Positions 1 through 8,251 of a stretch of 64,000 nucleotides of DNA are shown here, piece by piece. The notes below the pieces were generated by a model. It was not told the DNA's origin, ran no database searches, and saw nothing but the letters and a program-made list of their open reading frames with translations. Origin of the DNA: Peribacillus glennii (GTDB lineage Bacteria > Bacillota > Bacilli > Bacillales > DSM-1321); the NCBI RefSeq assembly GCF_003429105.1, contig NZ_QVTD01000003.1:682001-746000 (forward strand), read 5' to 3'. The translations under genes were made by a program, and so were the position numbers. The first letter of the stretch is position 1. Each line of letters begins with the position of its first letter.

Positions 1-1591
1 CCTCAGCTTTAGGCAAGCCGTACAGCATCCCATGATCATCCATCTTCTTTACCAGTGAAGAATCTTGCAGCATTCTCACATACTCCTCCTGGTTCGCCTC
101 CAATTTCTCGTCAATTGTCAGCATCATGCCAGCTAACTCGTGAACGGAGCTTTTCACCGCCCGCACCGGGTCGAGATGGGCTCCAGCCGCACATATGATA
201 TTCAGTCCCTTTTGCTTCCTGTTTTTCGCCAGCGCAAATACACTTGGAATACCATGCTCCATGGTAGAATTAAACAAATATATTTCATATCCAGCCACCG
301 CTTGCACCCGTTCGATCATTAACTGCAATTCTTGGTCGTTTGCCGAACTTGGATCAAGTCGCGGGAGGGCCAAATTCGCATACCAAGTCATCAAAAACGA
401 ATCACGCTCTACTACTTCAAAAATTCCGTACAGAATAGCCTCCTCCAAACTTCCCCCTAATGCACATCCGTTGGAAGTTTCATAGACAAATCCTTCCCCG
501 CCGCCCAGGCTGTAATAAGCAAGCAGCTCCGGGACCAGAATCGGCCGCTCTTCTAAGAACGAATAGCCCCATACCCAATTGATCGGGCGATCAGGATTAA
601 ATGGTTTGAACGGAAAACCAGGTTGTGCATACTGTTCTTTTCCATGAACACCTACCTTGATTGGATTGAGTGCCTGTTCTTTCAAATTGCGGAAGCTGTC
701 ATGGATTACGGTTCTTTTGCCACGGGGCTCGAGACCGCAATACCGCTCGATGCCTTCCAAAATGGCAGTCAACTCACTTGCCGCATATGAATGGGTTCGG
801 CCAGCTGTCCCTTCGTCCCCAAAGAACAAAGGCAGATTGACACTTGCGTCGGCAAAAGGTGGCACGAGGTCATACATTTTGCCATTGAACAACCCAGTCC
901 GATGGTCCAGATAATCTTTGGCTAGAACTTTACTCAGATCATCCATCGAACGGCTTCGGTAATTGTCTATGCTTATCTTGGGACTTGGCTGCAGTGAAAT
1001 TCGGGCCGCGGCTGGTGAATCGTCAGGCAATTGGCCGCACACCGTACACAACGGGTCCGGGAGAAAGGAATGCCTGGAACTATTCAGTGTTTTCAAGTTA
1101 ACTAACAATACCCTGCCTTCCAAATTGGGCTGGTCGCCTTGCAATACCCTCTGTAACTCCGCTTTGATCAAGTGAGCCATCTGCAAAAGTCCCGTCGCTG
1201 ATGCCGCAACATCACGCGGTACTCTTCCTTGTACCTGCAATTGCTGCCGTATCTCCCACATCTCCTTACGGTCGCGTCCCGCCATGATTCTCCGCAGGTC
1301 CGCACACTGGTAGCATCCCGGCGTACCCGGTTGTAGCAGCGGACCGACCACACCCTCGCCAAATGAAACGAAGCCTGGCAGCCATGGAGTGCCGGTTGCT
1401 CGCAGTAACTCTTCCGCATTATGATGAACAGCAGGATTCCAAGCATCTTGCAGTACAAGGGCCACATCAGTCGTATCTGGTATTCCTGACTCGAAATCGG
1501 TCTGGCGAGCTATCTGGTATTGTCCGGACAGTTCTCCGCACACGCTGTCAGCCAACACTCCCTCTCCGACAACCAACACGACTGCATTCAC
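1..1591 (-). CDS. TOMM cyclodehydratase: SagC-like domain fused to YcaO (3' end beyond window)
   Basis: Converts Cys/Ser/Thr of a ribosomal precursor peptide to azolines using ATP. The frame starts with GTG at 1591 behind GAGAGGAGG and stays open to the left edge (about 530 codons seen). The N-terminal part has two CxxC pairs (C93/C96 and C182/C185), the structural zinc site of E1-like cyclodehydratase (C) domains. The YcaO part starts near residue 210 and shows the ATP/Mg motifs SELTAILEGIERY and EEAILYGIFEVVERDSF. The start codon overlaps the upstream maturation gene as GTGA, so translation is probably coupled. The fused C-D architecture is known for TOMM clusters. The C-terminal Pro-rich end cannot be seen, so completeness is unknown. 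Confidence 0.9.
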   Translation of the reverse strand, partial: MNAVVLVVGEGVLADSVCGELSGQYQIARQTDFESGIPDTTDVALVLQDAWNPAVHHNAEELLRATGTPWLPGFVSFGEGVVGPLLQPGTPGCYQCADLRRIMAGRDRKEMWEIRQQLQVQGRVPRDVAASATGLLQMAHLIKAELQRVLQGDQPNLEGRVLLVNLKTLNSSRHSFLPDPLCTVCGQLPDDSPAAARISLQPSPKISIDNYRSRSMDDLSKVLAKDYLDHRTGLFNGKMYDLVPPFADASVNLPLFFGDEGTAGRTHSYAASELTAILEGIERYCGLEPRGKRTVIHDSFRNLKEQALNPIKVGVHGKEQYAQPGFPFKPFNPDRPINWVWGYSFLEERPILVPELLAYYSLGGGEGFVYETSNGCALGGSLEEAILYGIFEVVERDSFLMTWYANLALPRLDPSSANDQELQLMIERVQAVAGYEIYLFNSTMEHGIPSVFALAKNRKQKGLNIICAAGAHLDPVRAVKSSVHELAGMMLTIDEKLEANQEEYVRMLQDSSLVKKMDDHGMLYGLPKAE

Positions 1592-3552
1592 CTTGTTTCC
1601 TCCTCTCGCAACAACACCCCGAACACCCCTGCCAGCTCCTCTTTCAAAAACGGTTCAAGTTCCAGTTCGAAAACCAAGAGCTGTATGCGGTTCCGTTCCA
1701 ACACCTTCAATGCTGACTCTAATATTTCAGGTTGTGTTGAATCTTTTTCAGAGGGGATTGCAAGGTTCACTTGCACCGGTTCTTCCTGAAGTACAGTTGA
1801 AGCTTCTAACCCTTGCGCCGGGAGAAAAGCCCCTTGGTTTTGGACTTTCATTATTGCCTTTTGTAATGCATTTCGCATAGCCACTGTTTTATTTAAGCCT
1901 ACACAGCCAAACCAGCCGCAGCTTGTGCCGACCCATACTACAGGGAAACCTGACACTTCCCTTCCTAAGCCTATCATCGGAGATCCCTGCATCGTTGTAA
2001 GTGCCTGCATATAATACCGGCAATGTTCATCTTCTACCGCACCCAAGAGCATCCGGTGAACAATAATCTTCTGATTGACCTGCTGCTTTCGGAACTCCTC
2101 GTCCAAATACCTTTGCAGCCCGCGGCAAACACCCTCCGCAACTGTTTCCCCTGCTCCGATGCCTACAAATCCCTGTATTTCTAATAAACTACTCTCTACT
2201 TTCGGATTAGACGGCAGCGTCTTAATGAGAAGGTCGGCTGTTTGTGACACATAGGCTTCAATCCCGGTGAGACCCGCTTCCTTCCGTGCCTCCTCATGCG
2301 TCAGACCTGCACAGACTGTTTCTGGCAACAGCTCAGCCGGTCCCTCCGACAACGGATCGACTGCCTGAACACGGCATTGAGCCAAGGGCAGCTGCTTTAA
2401 ATCCCCCTCCTCCCAAACGTGTAATATTCCTGATTTTTCCGATGTCAAATGGCCCAGAGCAAGAAACAATCCCTTTGGCTCAACTCTGTTCGATTTGTTT
2501 TCAATCGCTAGATCAAAGTCTTCAACCCATTGAGCTTTACCATGTCCGGTCACCAACGGGTGAGGCATGAACGAATGCCATTGCCCCTCTAACGTCTCCA
2601 AATCAAGCAGGAAGAATCGATTATTTTGTTCCGATTCCGTCACTCTTGTAGTCTCTTTAAACAATTCAAACACAATCAAATTGGCCAGCATCGCTCCTGC
2701 AGTAGAGGAAAATACCGGTAACTGCTGGTCTTTGCCCAGCACAGTTTGGTGTATTCGGCGCCAGGCAGACTCCCAACACCCCTTTGATTCCGAGTGAACC
2801 AGCGGACCTGCCAGACCTGATTGATGAAAGCATATAGCGGGGAGAAACAACTTGTTCTCCTGCCTGCAAACCGTATGAAGTTCCCGTAATTCCTCTATAT
2901 CTCCCTCTTGTGATACATATAATATCGAATCAAACGGTTTCACAATCTCGTTCCAGGAACTTACCCTTTCCTTCTGGACCATAACTTCCTCTACCGCTAC
3001 TTCGTGGTCTGTTTTATGTGCATGTGCCACGAGCTCCCTTAACCGCCGTCTATTGGTCGGTACCAAATCCGTAATGAAAGTATGGAATTTAGGTAATCCG
3101 GATTCAAGCAAGGAAGAAACCAACGAAACAAAAAAAGGACCGGATCCAACTGCCAACACTTTTACCTGACGATAGGCCTGAAAACGAAACGCACCCGAAT
3201 CGCCGAAACTGTCCAAAAACTCAATTTGAGAAGCATGCTTGTTAAGGATTTGATCCGTCAATTGATGGGGACGATCTTGACTGACATCTCGAACGAAGCC
3301 GTTTATATACAGAACTTCTGCAATTTCATAGACCCTATCCCGGTATGGGGCCGGCAATCCTTCTGTCAGATTCGCTAACGTGTATTCACCGTTAAACATC
3401 GGCATTAGTTTTTCAATCCACTGCACGATCGTACTGCCTTCCATCGAGAACGAACTCGAGTTGTTCCGAAAATATACACCTCTGTTCGGATCTGGGAGAT
3501 AAAACGTGTCCCTTTTAACTTTCAGGCGCATAGAAGGGGTCAAATTTATCAT
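1588..3552 (-). CDS. ThiF/E1-like thiazole bacteriocin maturation protein
   Basis: A 654-residue protein resembling the Bacillus putative thiazole-containing bacteriocin maturation family, which is about this length. Residues 1-100 look like a winged-helix leader-peptide recognition region (RLKVKRDTFYLPDPNRGVYF, then a PqqD-like helix pattern). Residues 125-165 hold a Rossmann-like strand and turn, VKVLAVGSGPFF, as in E1/ThiF folds, but no obvious adenylation or zinc motif. It probably docks the precursor and presents it to the YcaO protein, whose GTG start overlaps its stop by 4 bases. The precursor gene lies just upstream with a strong hairpin between. Family assignment is from memory of architecture and context. 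Confidence 0.82.
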   Translation of the reverse strand: MINLTPSMRLKVKRDTFYLPDPNRGVYFRNNSSSFSMEGSTIVQWIEKLMPMFNGEYTLANLTEGLPAPYRDRVYEIAEVLYINGFVRDVSQDRPHQLTDQILNKHASQIEFLDSFGDSGAFRFQAYRQVKVLAVGSGPFFVSLVSSLLESGLPKFHTFITDLVPTNRRRLRELVAHAHKTDHEVAVEEVMVQKERVSSWNEIVKPFDSILYVSQEGDIEELRELHTVCRQENKLFLPAICFHQSGLAGPLVHSESKGCWESAWRRIHQTVLGKDQQLPVFSSTAGAMLANLIVFELFKETTRVTESEQNNRFFLLDLETLEGQWHSFMPHPLVTGHGKAQWVEDFDLAIENKSNRVEPKGLFLALGHLTSEKSGILHVWEEGDLKQLPLAQCRVQAVDPLSEGPAELLPETVCAGLTHEEARKEAGLTGIEAYVSQTADLLIKTLPSNPKVESSLLEIQGFVGIGAGETVAEGVCRGLQRYLDEEFRKQQVNQKIIVHRMLLGAVEDEHCRYYMQALTTMQGSPMIGLGREVSGFPVVWVGTSCGWFGCVGLNKTVAMRNALQKAIMKVQNQGAFLPAQGLEASTVLQEEPVQVNLAIPSEKDSTQPEILESALKVLERNRIQLLVFELELEPFLKEELAGVFGVLLREEETR

Positions 3553-3642
3553 TGTCGCTCCTCCAAGCTGTTTTAAATCTGCATCACCACTGTCTCTACA
3601 ATCCTATGTATCGCAATTTGTCTCTTATGTCTGATTTTAATG

Positions 3643-3682
3643 AGAAGAGGTCCCTACCACGACTAATGCAGGGACCTCTTCT
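3643..3682 (-). terminator. 13-bp perfect hairpin between precursor and maturation genes
   Basis: AGAAGAGGTCCCT and AGGGACCTCTTCT form a perfect 13-bp stem around a 14-base loop, 40 bases after the precursor stop and 91 before the maturation gene. On the minus strand it is followed only by CATTAAAA, so it is more likely a partial terminator or mRNA 3'-stabilising stem that keeps precursor transcript above enzyme transcript. Confidence 0.65.
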
Positions 3683-3722
3683 ACTCTTTGGCAACAAAAA
3701 GGCAGTCTTTACAAAACTACAA

Positions 3723-3980
3723 TTACCAACCCCAGCAACGCCCGCCACATCTAAAGCAACTGTGGCAACGGAAACAATTGAAGCAGCGGAAGCAGCTAAA
3801 ACAACCAAAACAACTGCCGAAACAACCACCGAAACCGAAACCACCGCCGAAACAGCCTCCGAAACCACCGAGTTGCCGGGACGAATCCATATAGTATTGG
3901 TTTTGATCCCAAGGAACAGCCTCACTTGTCTGGAAATCTCCAAGGTTCAACATTTGGAGTTCGTTTTGAAAATCATTCAT
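3723..3980 (-). CDS. Heterocycloanthracin/sonorensin-type TOMM precursor peptide
   Basis: An 85-residue precursor. Residues 1-36 form an acidic, Cys-free leader (MNDFQNELQMLNLGDFQTSE at the start). The core has 11 Cys at 43, 53, 57, 60, 63, 66, 69, 72, 75, 78 and 82; from 57 to 78 every third residue is Cys in Phe/Gly/Arg-rich triplets, ending RCWGW. This C-x-x repeat is the hallmark of the heterocycloanthracin/sonorensin family, whose Cys become thiazoles. The start is set by GGAGG eight bases before ATG. It sits directly upstream of the ThiF-like and YcaO genes. Phe every third residue alternates with Cys, giving a very hydrophobic product, expected to be antibacterial by family analogy only. 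Confidence 0.93.
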   Translation of the reverse strand: MNDFQNELQMLNLGDFQTSEAVPWDQNQYYMDSSRQLGGFGGCFGGGFGFGGCFGSCFGCFSCFRCFNCFRCHSCFRCGGRCWGW

Positions 3981-4034
3981 CCTGATAACCTCCGTTTATT
4001 AAAAAAACATGATGTGAAAGCAACATGCTGGTAA

Positions 4035-4411
4035 ATTTACAAATGATTCAAGTACTTTCCCCATCAAAATATGAATGTCCTGTAGGTATTGTTACCACTT
4101 CAACTGCCTATTTTCACCATTTGTAAGCTGCTGGAATGTTATCACACTGAATATAATGTTGTATAAAAACAAAACCCCTTTCCTAAGTCGTACTTTAAAG
4201 GGGCTAAGAAAATAATCAAACGGTTGCGATGACCAATGTTAAGTCAAAGTTTTGGACAGGCAAATTTGTAATAATTCTTCAAACTTGTCATGAATATCTT
4301 TTTTTTAATATTCAAAAGGAGTATGATGATGAGTTACTGACGGCTTAAAAATGCATATGTAACAAGCTTTTGAAATGCCTGTCTGGTTCAGTAAGTCTGT
4401 AATACCTGAAA
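4035..4411. other. Intergenic stretch upstream of the TOMM precursor
   Basis: No supportable gene. A hairpin CCCCTTT (4175-4181) / AAAGGGG (4197-4203), followed on the minus strand by TTTTGTTTTT, looks like a minus-strand terminator, although no open frame is visible upstream of it. The precursor promoter should lie between 3981 and about 4170, but no convincing -35/-10 pair could be picked. Confidence 0.5.
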
Positions 4412-4449
4412 AAGCCTGATAAGAGAATTCTAACCTATTATCAGGCTTT
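4412..4449 (-). terminator. Rho-independent terminator of first yjcZ-like gene
   Basis: AAGCCTGATAA pairs with TTATCAGGCTT and the minus strand continues with a T run, 12 bases after the stop of the peptide gene. Confidence 0.85.
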
Positions 4450-4460
4450 AAAATTAGTTA

Positions 4461-4556
4461 TTAATAACCACCCCAGCAAGAGCAGCCTACAATAACCAAC
4501 AAAACAAAAATCACAACGATAAACGCAAAAGTACCGCCGTATCCTCCACCAGACAT
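4461..4556 (-). CDS. YjcZ-family sporulation peptide (copy 1)
   Basis: A 31-residue peptide: MSGGGYGGT followed by a single hydrophobic segment FAFIVVIFVLLVIVG and the tail CSCWGGY. Gly/Tyr N-terminus, one membrane span and a CxC(W/F)xGY end are typical of the YjcZ/YhdX-like spore peptides. The start is set by GGGAGGGG five bases before ATG; a longer frame to 4658 has no ribosome site. A terminator follows and a related copy lies at 5017-5115, each with its own similar promoter. Confidence 0.88.
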   Translation of the reverse strand: MSGGGYGGTFAFIVVIFVLLVIVGCSCWGGY

Positions 4557-4583
4557 ATTTTCCCCTCCCTTGCATCGAATTCT

Positions 4584-4624
4584 CTTCATTGTATGTACAA
4601 CCAGTTGAAACGGACAGGGTAGAC
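4584..4624 (-). promoter_or_regulatory. Candidate sporulation promoter of yjcZ copy 1
   Basis: The minus-strand block TCTACCCT ... GGTTG.ACATACAATGAAG aligns base for base in spacing with that upstream of copy 2. CATACAATG resembles a SigK -10 (CATAnnnTA). No transcript evidence. Confidence 0.4.
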
Positions 4625-4964
4625 AGTTTGTCCTATATAAAATGTGTCTTTTCACCAATGTGCTTAACTAATGTGTTCAAAATGGAGATATATGGATCCA
4701 TGTTATTTTTGAAAATAGAATAAACTCTCAAGGCTTGGCCAATTAACTGGCTTGTTTTGGAAGAAGCAAAACAATATATCGTATAAAAGATGGTCCGTGT
4801 ATAAGAAACCCACCAAACATAATGAAAAAGCAGGAGAAATTAATCCTCTGCTTCTCTGTGTGAGATCACTTCACGCCTTTCAGCGATAGTGACAATTAGG
4901 GAATAACGGCTTAACGTATCCTATTTAACAAACGGCTAACATATTAACCTTTTTATAACTGGAA

Positions 4965-5003
4965 TAAAAAAACCTGATAACTGGACACAAACCCAGTATC
5001 AGG
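4965..5003 (-). terminator. Terminator of second yjcZ-like gene
   Basis: CCTGATACTGG pairs with CCAGTTATCAGG (one bulge) and is followed on the minus strand by TTTTTTTT; it starts 14 bases after the stop codon. Confidence 0.88.
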
Positions 5004-5016
5004 CTTTTTCTGATGA

Positions 5017-5115
5017 TTAATATCCGCTAAAGCAAGCGCAACCCACAATGACCAACAAAACGAATACTACGATGATAAATGCAAAGCTGCTGCCGCCAGC
5101 ATATCCGTCACCCAT
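5017..5115 (-). CDS. YjcZ-family sporulation peptide (copy 2)
   Basis: A 32-residue peptide, MGDGYAGGSS, hydrophobic span FAFIIVVFVLLVIVG, tail CACFSGY. It matches copy 1 in length, layout and most of the membrane span, so the pair arose by duplication. GGGGGAG lies six bases before ATG. It is probably a forespore- or mother-cell-expressed membrane peptide of unknown role. Confidence 0.88.
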   Translation of the reverse strand: MGDGYAGGSSFAFIIVVFVLLVIVGCACFSGY

Positions 5116-5155
5116 ATATTCTCCCCCTTTGCCGTTACTTGAAATGTTACTTACG

Positions 5156-5195
5156 CTTTATAATATGTCCAACCGATGTAGAGGGGTAGGGTAGA
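5156..5195 (-). promoter_or_regulatory. Candidate sporulation promoter of yjcZ copy 2
   Basis: The minus strand reads TCTACCCT ... GGTTGGACATATTATAAAG. CATATTATA fits a SigK -10 exactly, and the block matches the one upstream of copy 1. Confidence 0.45.
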
Positions 5196-5346
5196 AAGGT
5201 TGTCCTATTTAAAATGTGTTTTTTCCTCAGTTTCTTTATGTGAATTGTAATTTATATCCAATCAGTGCAAATACTAAACTTTTTCCAGAAATTTCGTTTA
5301 TTGGATCGCGTTTATCGAGTCCATTATAAAAAAGAGGTGAACCATT

Positions 5347-6213
5347 ATGAAATTACAACGATTTGCCATTGCATTTATCATCATTTCATTGTTTGTGTTT
5401 CCTGTGAAAGCTTTGGCTGGAACTGAATATTTAGAGAAGTATGATAACCCGATTAGCTTTATGGTTGAAGTATTGCCTTGGCATAAAACAAATCAAATTT
5501 TGCCGAAAGGTTCGGTCTTTACCATCATTGATGTTGAAACGGGGTTACAATTCAAGGGACAAAGAAGAGCAGGGAGCAGACATGCCGACGTACAACCATT
5601 AACGAAGAAAGACACAAGATTGATGAAGAAAATATATAACGGAAGATGGAGCTGGAAAAGGAGACCGATCCTTATCCGTGTGAAAGATCAAATGATAGCT
5701 GCTTCCATGCATGGAATGCCGCATGGGGCAGGTGCTTTAAAGAACGGTTTTCCTGGACATTTCTGTATTCATTTTTTCGGCAGTACCACACATGGATCGC
5801 GTAAAATGGATGTAATTCACCACTTAATGATATTAAAGGCTGGCGGAAAGATGGACGAATATTTAGACACACTTGGGCCTTTCGAATTAATTAATGTATT
5901 TTCCATAGCCGTTAATTTGGACGATCTGGACATCCTCAAGCAAACTGTAGACGGCATAAATAAAGAATCCGAACTAAAAAAGGCACTAGAAGAGATTAGC
6001 TATTTCGAGGTAACAGGTTTGTCAACGATCGATGTAAAAGAGCGCGATCAACCGGTACTCCTCGAAATACCTGTCAACGCTGTCCTGATAAAGAAAAATA
6101 ATGAAAAAGAAAAAACAATCATTCACTTTATTATCAGACGAAATAGTCTAATCGATGGGTGGTATATTGACGGCGCTAACTTGATGAAAGAACTTTCACA
6201 CATTGAGCGTTAA
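5347..6213 (+). CDS. Secreted protein with HxxxH and GHFCIHF motifs, possible L,D-transpeptidase-like fold
   Basis: A 288-residue protein with a Sec signal (hydrophobic 6-20, ALA-G cleavage after residue 24). The middle has conserved-looking blocks: RRAGSRHADVQPLT (73-86), WSWKRRP (101-107), MHGMPHGAGA (121-130) and GHFCIHF (137-143) with further His at 149. A His-Gly block followed by GHFCIHF recalls the HG...SHGC(I/V) catalytic order of YkuD L,D-transpeptidases, with C140 as possible nucleophile, but the spacing and sequence differ. The C-terminal 100 residues resemble a NTF2/DUF-like alpha+beta tail. Monocistronic: AGAGGTG before ATG and a terminator at 6293. Function not established; a wall-associated enzyme is inferred. 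Confidence 0.7.
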   Translation: MKLQRFAIAFIIISLFVFPVKALAGTEYLEKYDNPISFMVEVLPWHKTNQILPKGSVFTIIDVETGLQFKGQRRAGSRHADVQPLTKKDTRLMKKIYNGRWSWKRRPILIRVKDQMIAASMHGMPHGAGALKNGFPGHFCIHFFGSTTHGSRKMDVIHHLMILKAGGKMDEYLDTLGPFELINVFSIAVNLDDLDILKQTVDGINKESELKKALEEISYFEVTGLSTIDVKERDQPVLLEIPVNAVLIKKNNEKEKTIIHFIIRRNSLIDGWYIDGANLMKELSHIER

Positions 6214-6540
6214 TTGGTTGGTGCATGAGGAGAGTTTTGATATTGGTAATTGTTTCATCCGATTAGTTTGCCAATGAGGCAGGTAACGGTGGAAAGGACT
6301 GACAGTTACTATTGTACTTCAGTCCTTTTTTTGGCTATTTTTATCATGTTTTCAGCTTTTTTAGAAGGTTTTGTCGAAGCCCTTCTAATCCTTAAGAAAG
6401 TGTTACATAATTAAAAAATATATCGGGATATCAAAGTATTAACGATGCTTTATGCTATTTCTGAATCTGCTTCTCCTGTTTTATTTTTAAAATCGGTCAT
6501 TGCCTGACACAAAATAAAATACACAAGGAGGCGATATATC
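6214..6540. other. Intergenic stretch with terminator
   Basis: Apart from the terminator at 6293-6332 and an AAGGAGG at 6524-6530 for the next gene, nothing recognisable. Confidence 0.5.
6293..6332 (+). terminator. Terminator of the secreted-protein gene
   Basis: AAAGGACTGA pairs with TCAGTCCTTT, followed by TTTTT. Confidence 0.88.
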
Positions 6541-6672
6541 ATGGAATCAATTGAGCTTTTTGCATGGGTCTTATCATCAATTTTAGGGGTTTGCTTTGTT
6601 ATTTCTCTAGTGGCTGTTTTCAGAAAACCGCGTTTCAATGACAAAGAACGCAAAAAGTCGAGAATTATTTAA
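6541..6672 (+). CDS. Small single-span membrane protein (43 aa)
   Basis: MESIELFAWVLSSILGVCFV begins a hydrophobic segment (residues 5-25), then a basic tail RKPRFNDKERKKSRII. AAGGAGG lies ten bases before ATG. N-out/C-in topology is likely from the positive tail. No family recognised; a real gene is inferred from the strong ribosome site and membrane-protein composition. Confidence 0.6.
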   Translation: MESIELFAWVLSSILGVCFVISLVAVFRKPRFNDKERKKSRII

Positions 6673-6860
6673 AAGGCTCGGCGAGATGAATGATCATACT
6701 GTATTCCAATAATCCATCGGAGATAAATTCTTTTCAGGCTGAAATATTGCATTAATCTTACTAACGAATGCAATCAAAATGTAAATAAACTGTCATTCCA
6801 ATAGAGTTGATAGGTGTATTTTAAAAGTATACACTTTCATACTATATGAGGAGTGATAAA

Positions 6861-7169
6861 GTGGAAACAATAACAGTGGATAAGATAAAATTTAAAGAAA
6901 AACTATCGATGATTGAACAATTAGCAATTAAAGAGTTCATGAATAAATGGGTGGGTAGATCAACCGTCAGTATAGATGATTTTCTTCCGCTTGAATACAA
7001 AGAAAATGTCTTTGCCAAGATGGAAGCAAAAAAGGATGCAAATTTCATCATTCATGGTGATGAACAATTTAGATATGCCACACTCACTGAAGATAATCAA
7101 ATTATTATTGGCGTTTTAAATTCTAATAAAGAGCTAACCCATAGAACCATCTCATTGGATGAAGTTTAG
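6861..7169 (+). CDS. Hypothetical cytosolic protein (102 aa)
   Basis: Starts most likely at GTG 6861 (METITVDK), because GAGGAG sits seven bases upstream; an ATG at 6846 overlaps that ribosome site. The protein is charged, without membrane spans; the end TEDNQIIIGVLNSNKELTHR looks like a beta hairpin. No family recognised. A terminator follows immediately at 7172. Confidence 0.65.
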   Translation: METITVDKIKFKEKLSMIEQLAIKEFMNKWVGRSTVSIDDFLPLEYKENVFAKMEAKKDANFIIHGDEQFRYATLTEDNQIIIGVLNSNKELTHRTISLDEV

Positions 7170-7171
7170 CG

Positions 7172-7193
7172 GTAAGCACTTAAATGTGCTTAC
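7172..7193 (+). terminator. Terminator after the 102-aa gene
   Basis: GTAAGCAC TTAAAT GTGCTTAC then TTCTTTA, three bases after the stop codon. The rest of 7194-7469 holds nothing recognisable. Confidence 0.75.
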
Positions 7194-7469
7194 TTCTTTA
7201 CTAAAATGAAATACAATCGACAGACTTCTCCCATAGCTTTCTTCCTTTTACATACCCAAATGAAGGTCTTTTTTGAAAAGTACACTTTAGTTTCTCAGTT
7301 TCACTGCCACCGAATTACGCCAACCACCTCCCCTTTTATCATTAGACCAGGTTTCTGAACTAGAATAATTGCTGAGTGACACTGAAATTAAGAGAGCACA
7401 AATTGATAGGCCAGGACAATGGTTATAATAATACGTATCAAATAAACAATCATCAAAAGGGGCACCCAA

Positions 7470-7820
7470 ATGGAAATATGCTCGTTCTCATTCTCCGGCC
7501 GGCCTGTTTATCATGTATTGCCTGGCATTTACGAAGGTCTTGGCCTGCCTGAATTATCCTCGTACATAGAACAACATTTTGATTTTACTTATACCCTGGG
7601 TAAATCGGAATCAACGGGTCATGGGAGAATTCGTTTTTACAAAAGCAGCGGTCAAGTTAAAGTGGATCTTCCAGAAAACCTGCCTGGCGTTGGACCGGTG
7701 CGACTGCAAAAATTGAAGGAACTGTTACTTGAGAAAGCCAAAAACCCTTTTATGGGAAATGCAGAATCAGCTGCGGAGGAAAGAAAAGTGTACCACGCCC
7801 ATTTCCGTCGCAGAAAATAG
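7470..7820 (+). CDS. Hypothetical protein (116 aa)
   Basis: Starts at ATG 7470 behind AAAAGGGGC. The segment LPENLPGVGPVRLQKLKELL resembles a helix-hairpin-helix (PGVGPV), which often contacts DNA or RNA, and the tail HAHFRRRK is basic. That reading is tentative. The next gene starts 65 bases downstream in the same direction. Confidence 0.55.
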   Translation: MEICSFSFSGRPVYHVLPGIYEGLGLPELSSYIEQHFDFTYTLGKSESTGHGRIRFYKSSGQVKVDLPENLPGVGPVRLQKLKELLLEKAKNPFMGNAESAAEERKVYHAHFRRRK

Positions 7821-7885
7821 TGAGGCAAAGGCTGGCATCTCTTTAGTGTGGTATAATTAACCAAAACACGAGAGGAGACCCACAC

Positions 7886-8056
7886 ATGAACGGTGATGAA
7901 CTTTTTGCCTTTTTTCCGATCTTTACGATTTTCTTTTATATAGCACCGATCGTATTCATTATCTGGTTTCTGCTTAAATTCCTGAAAATACAGCAGGAAA
8001 AAAACATGATACTTAGAGACATTTCTGAAAAGCTTAATAACACAGATGAATCCTAA
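7886..8056 (+). CDS. Small membrane protein (56 aa)
   Basis: MNGDELFAFFPIFTIFFYIA starts a long hydrophobic region (residues 7-32), followed by a polar, coiled-coil-like tail IQQEKNMILRDISEKLNN. GAGAGGAG lies nine bases before ATG. Similar short membrane proteins with a C-terminal helix are common in Bacillaceae; no function is known to me. Confidence 0.65.
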   Translation: MNGDELFAFFPIFTIFFYIAPIVFIIWFLLKFLKIQQEKNMILRDISEKLNNTDES

Positions 8057-8251
8057 TTAAAATAGGAATTGATTTGTTTAACAAATAATCTTTTCAACCC
8101 TGACTTCTTTTCTAAAGATTTTTCTCAATAAAAGTATGAAACAAGCAGCAAAATGTGCGGATCCATAGTAAAAGATCAATGATTCCGCACTATTTTTCCT
8201 TTCCCCCACACCATTACACTCCGTTTCACTTCAAAAGACTATCTGTTCTTC

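Larger units (their letters stand above)
4557..5016. other. Intergenic stretch between the two yjcZ-like genes
   Basis: Holds the promoter of copy 1 and the terminator of copy 2 (listed separately), plus a weak imperfect stem at 4829-4858 (AGCAG/CTGCT) followed by TTTTT on the minus strand. No gene seen. Confidence 0.5.

Noticed and set aside
1168..1467. 99-residue minus-strand frame inside the YcaO gene
   Set aside because: It lies in another frame of the YcaO coding sequence, is Arg/Cys rich and has no ribosome site.
3552..4034. 160-residue plus-strand frame rich in Thr/Ala/Glu
   Set aside because: It is the antisense of the Cys-x-x repeat of the TOMM precursor and the leader region; the low-complexity product mirrors that repeat.
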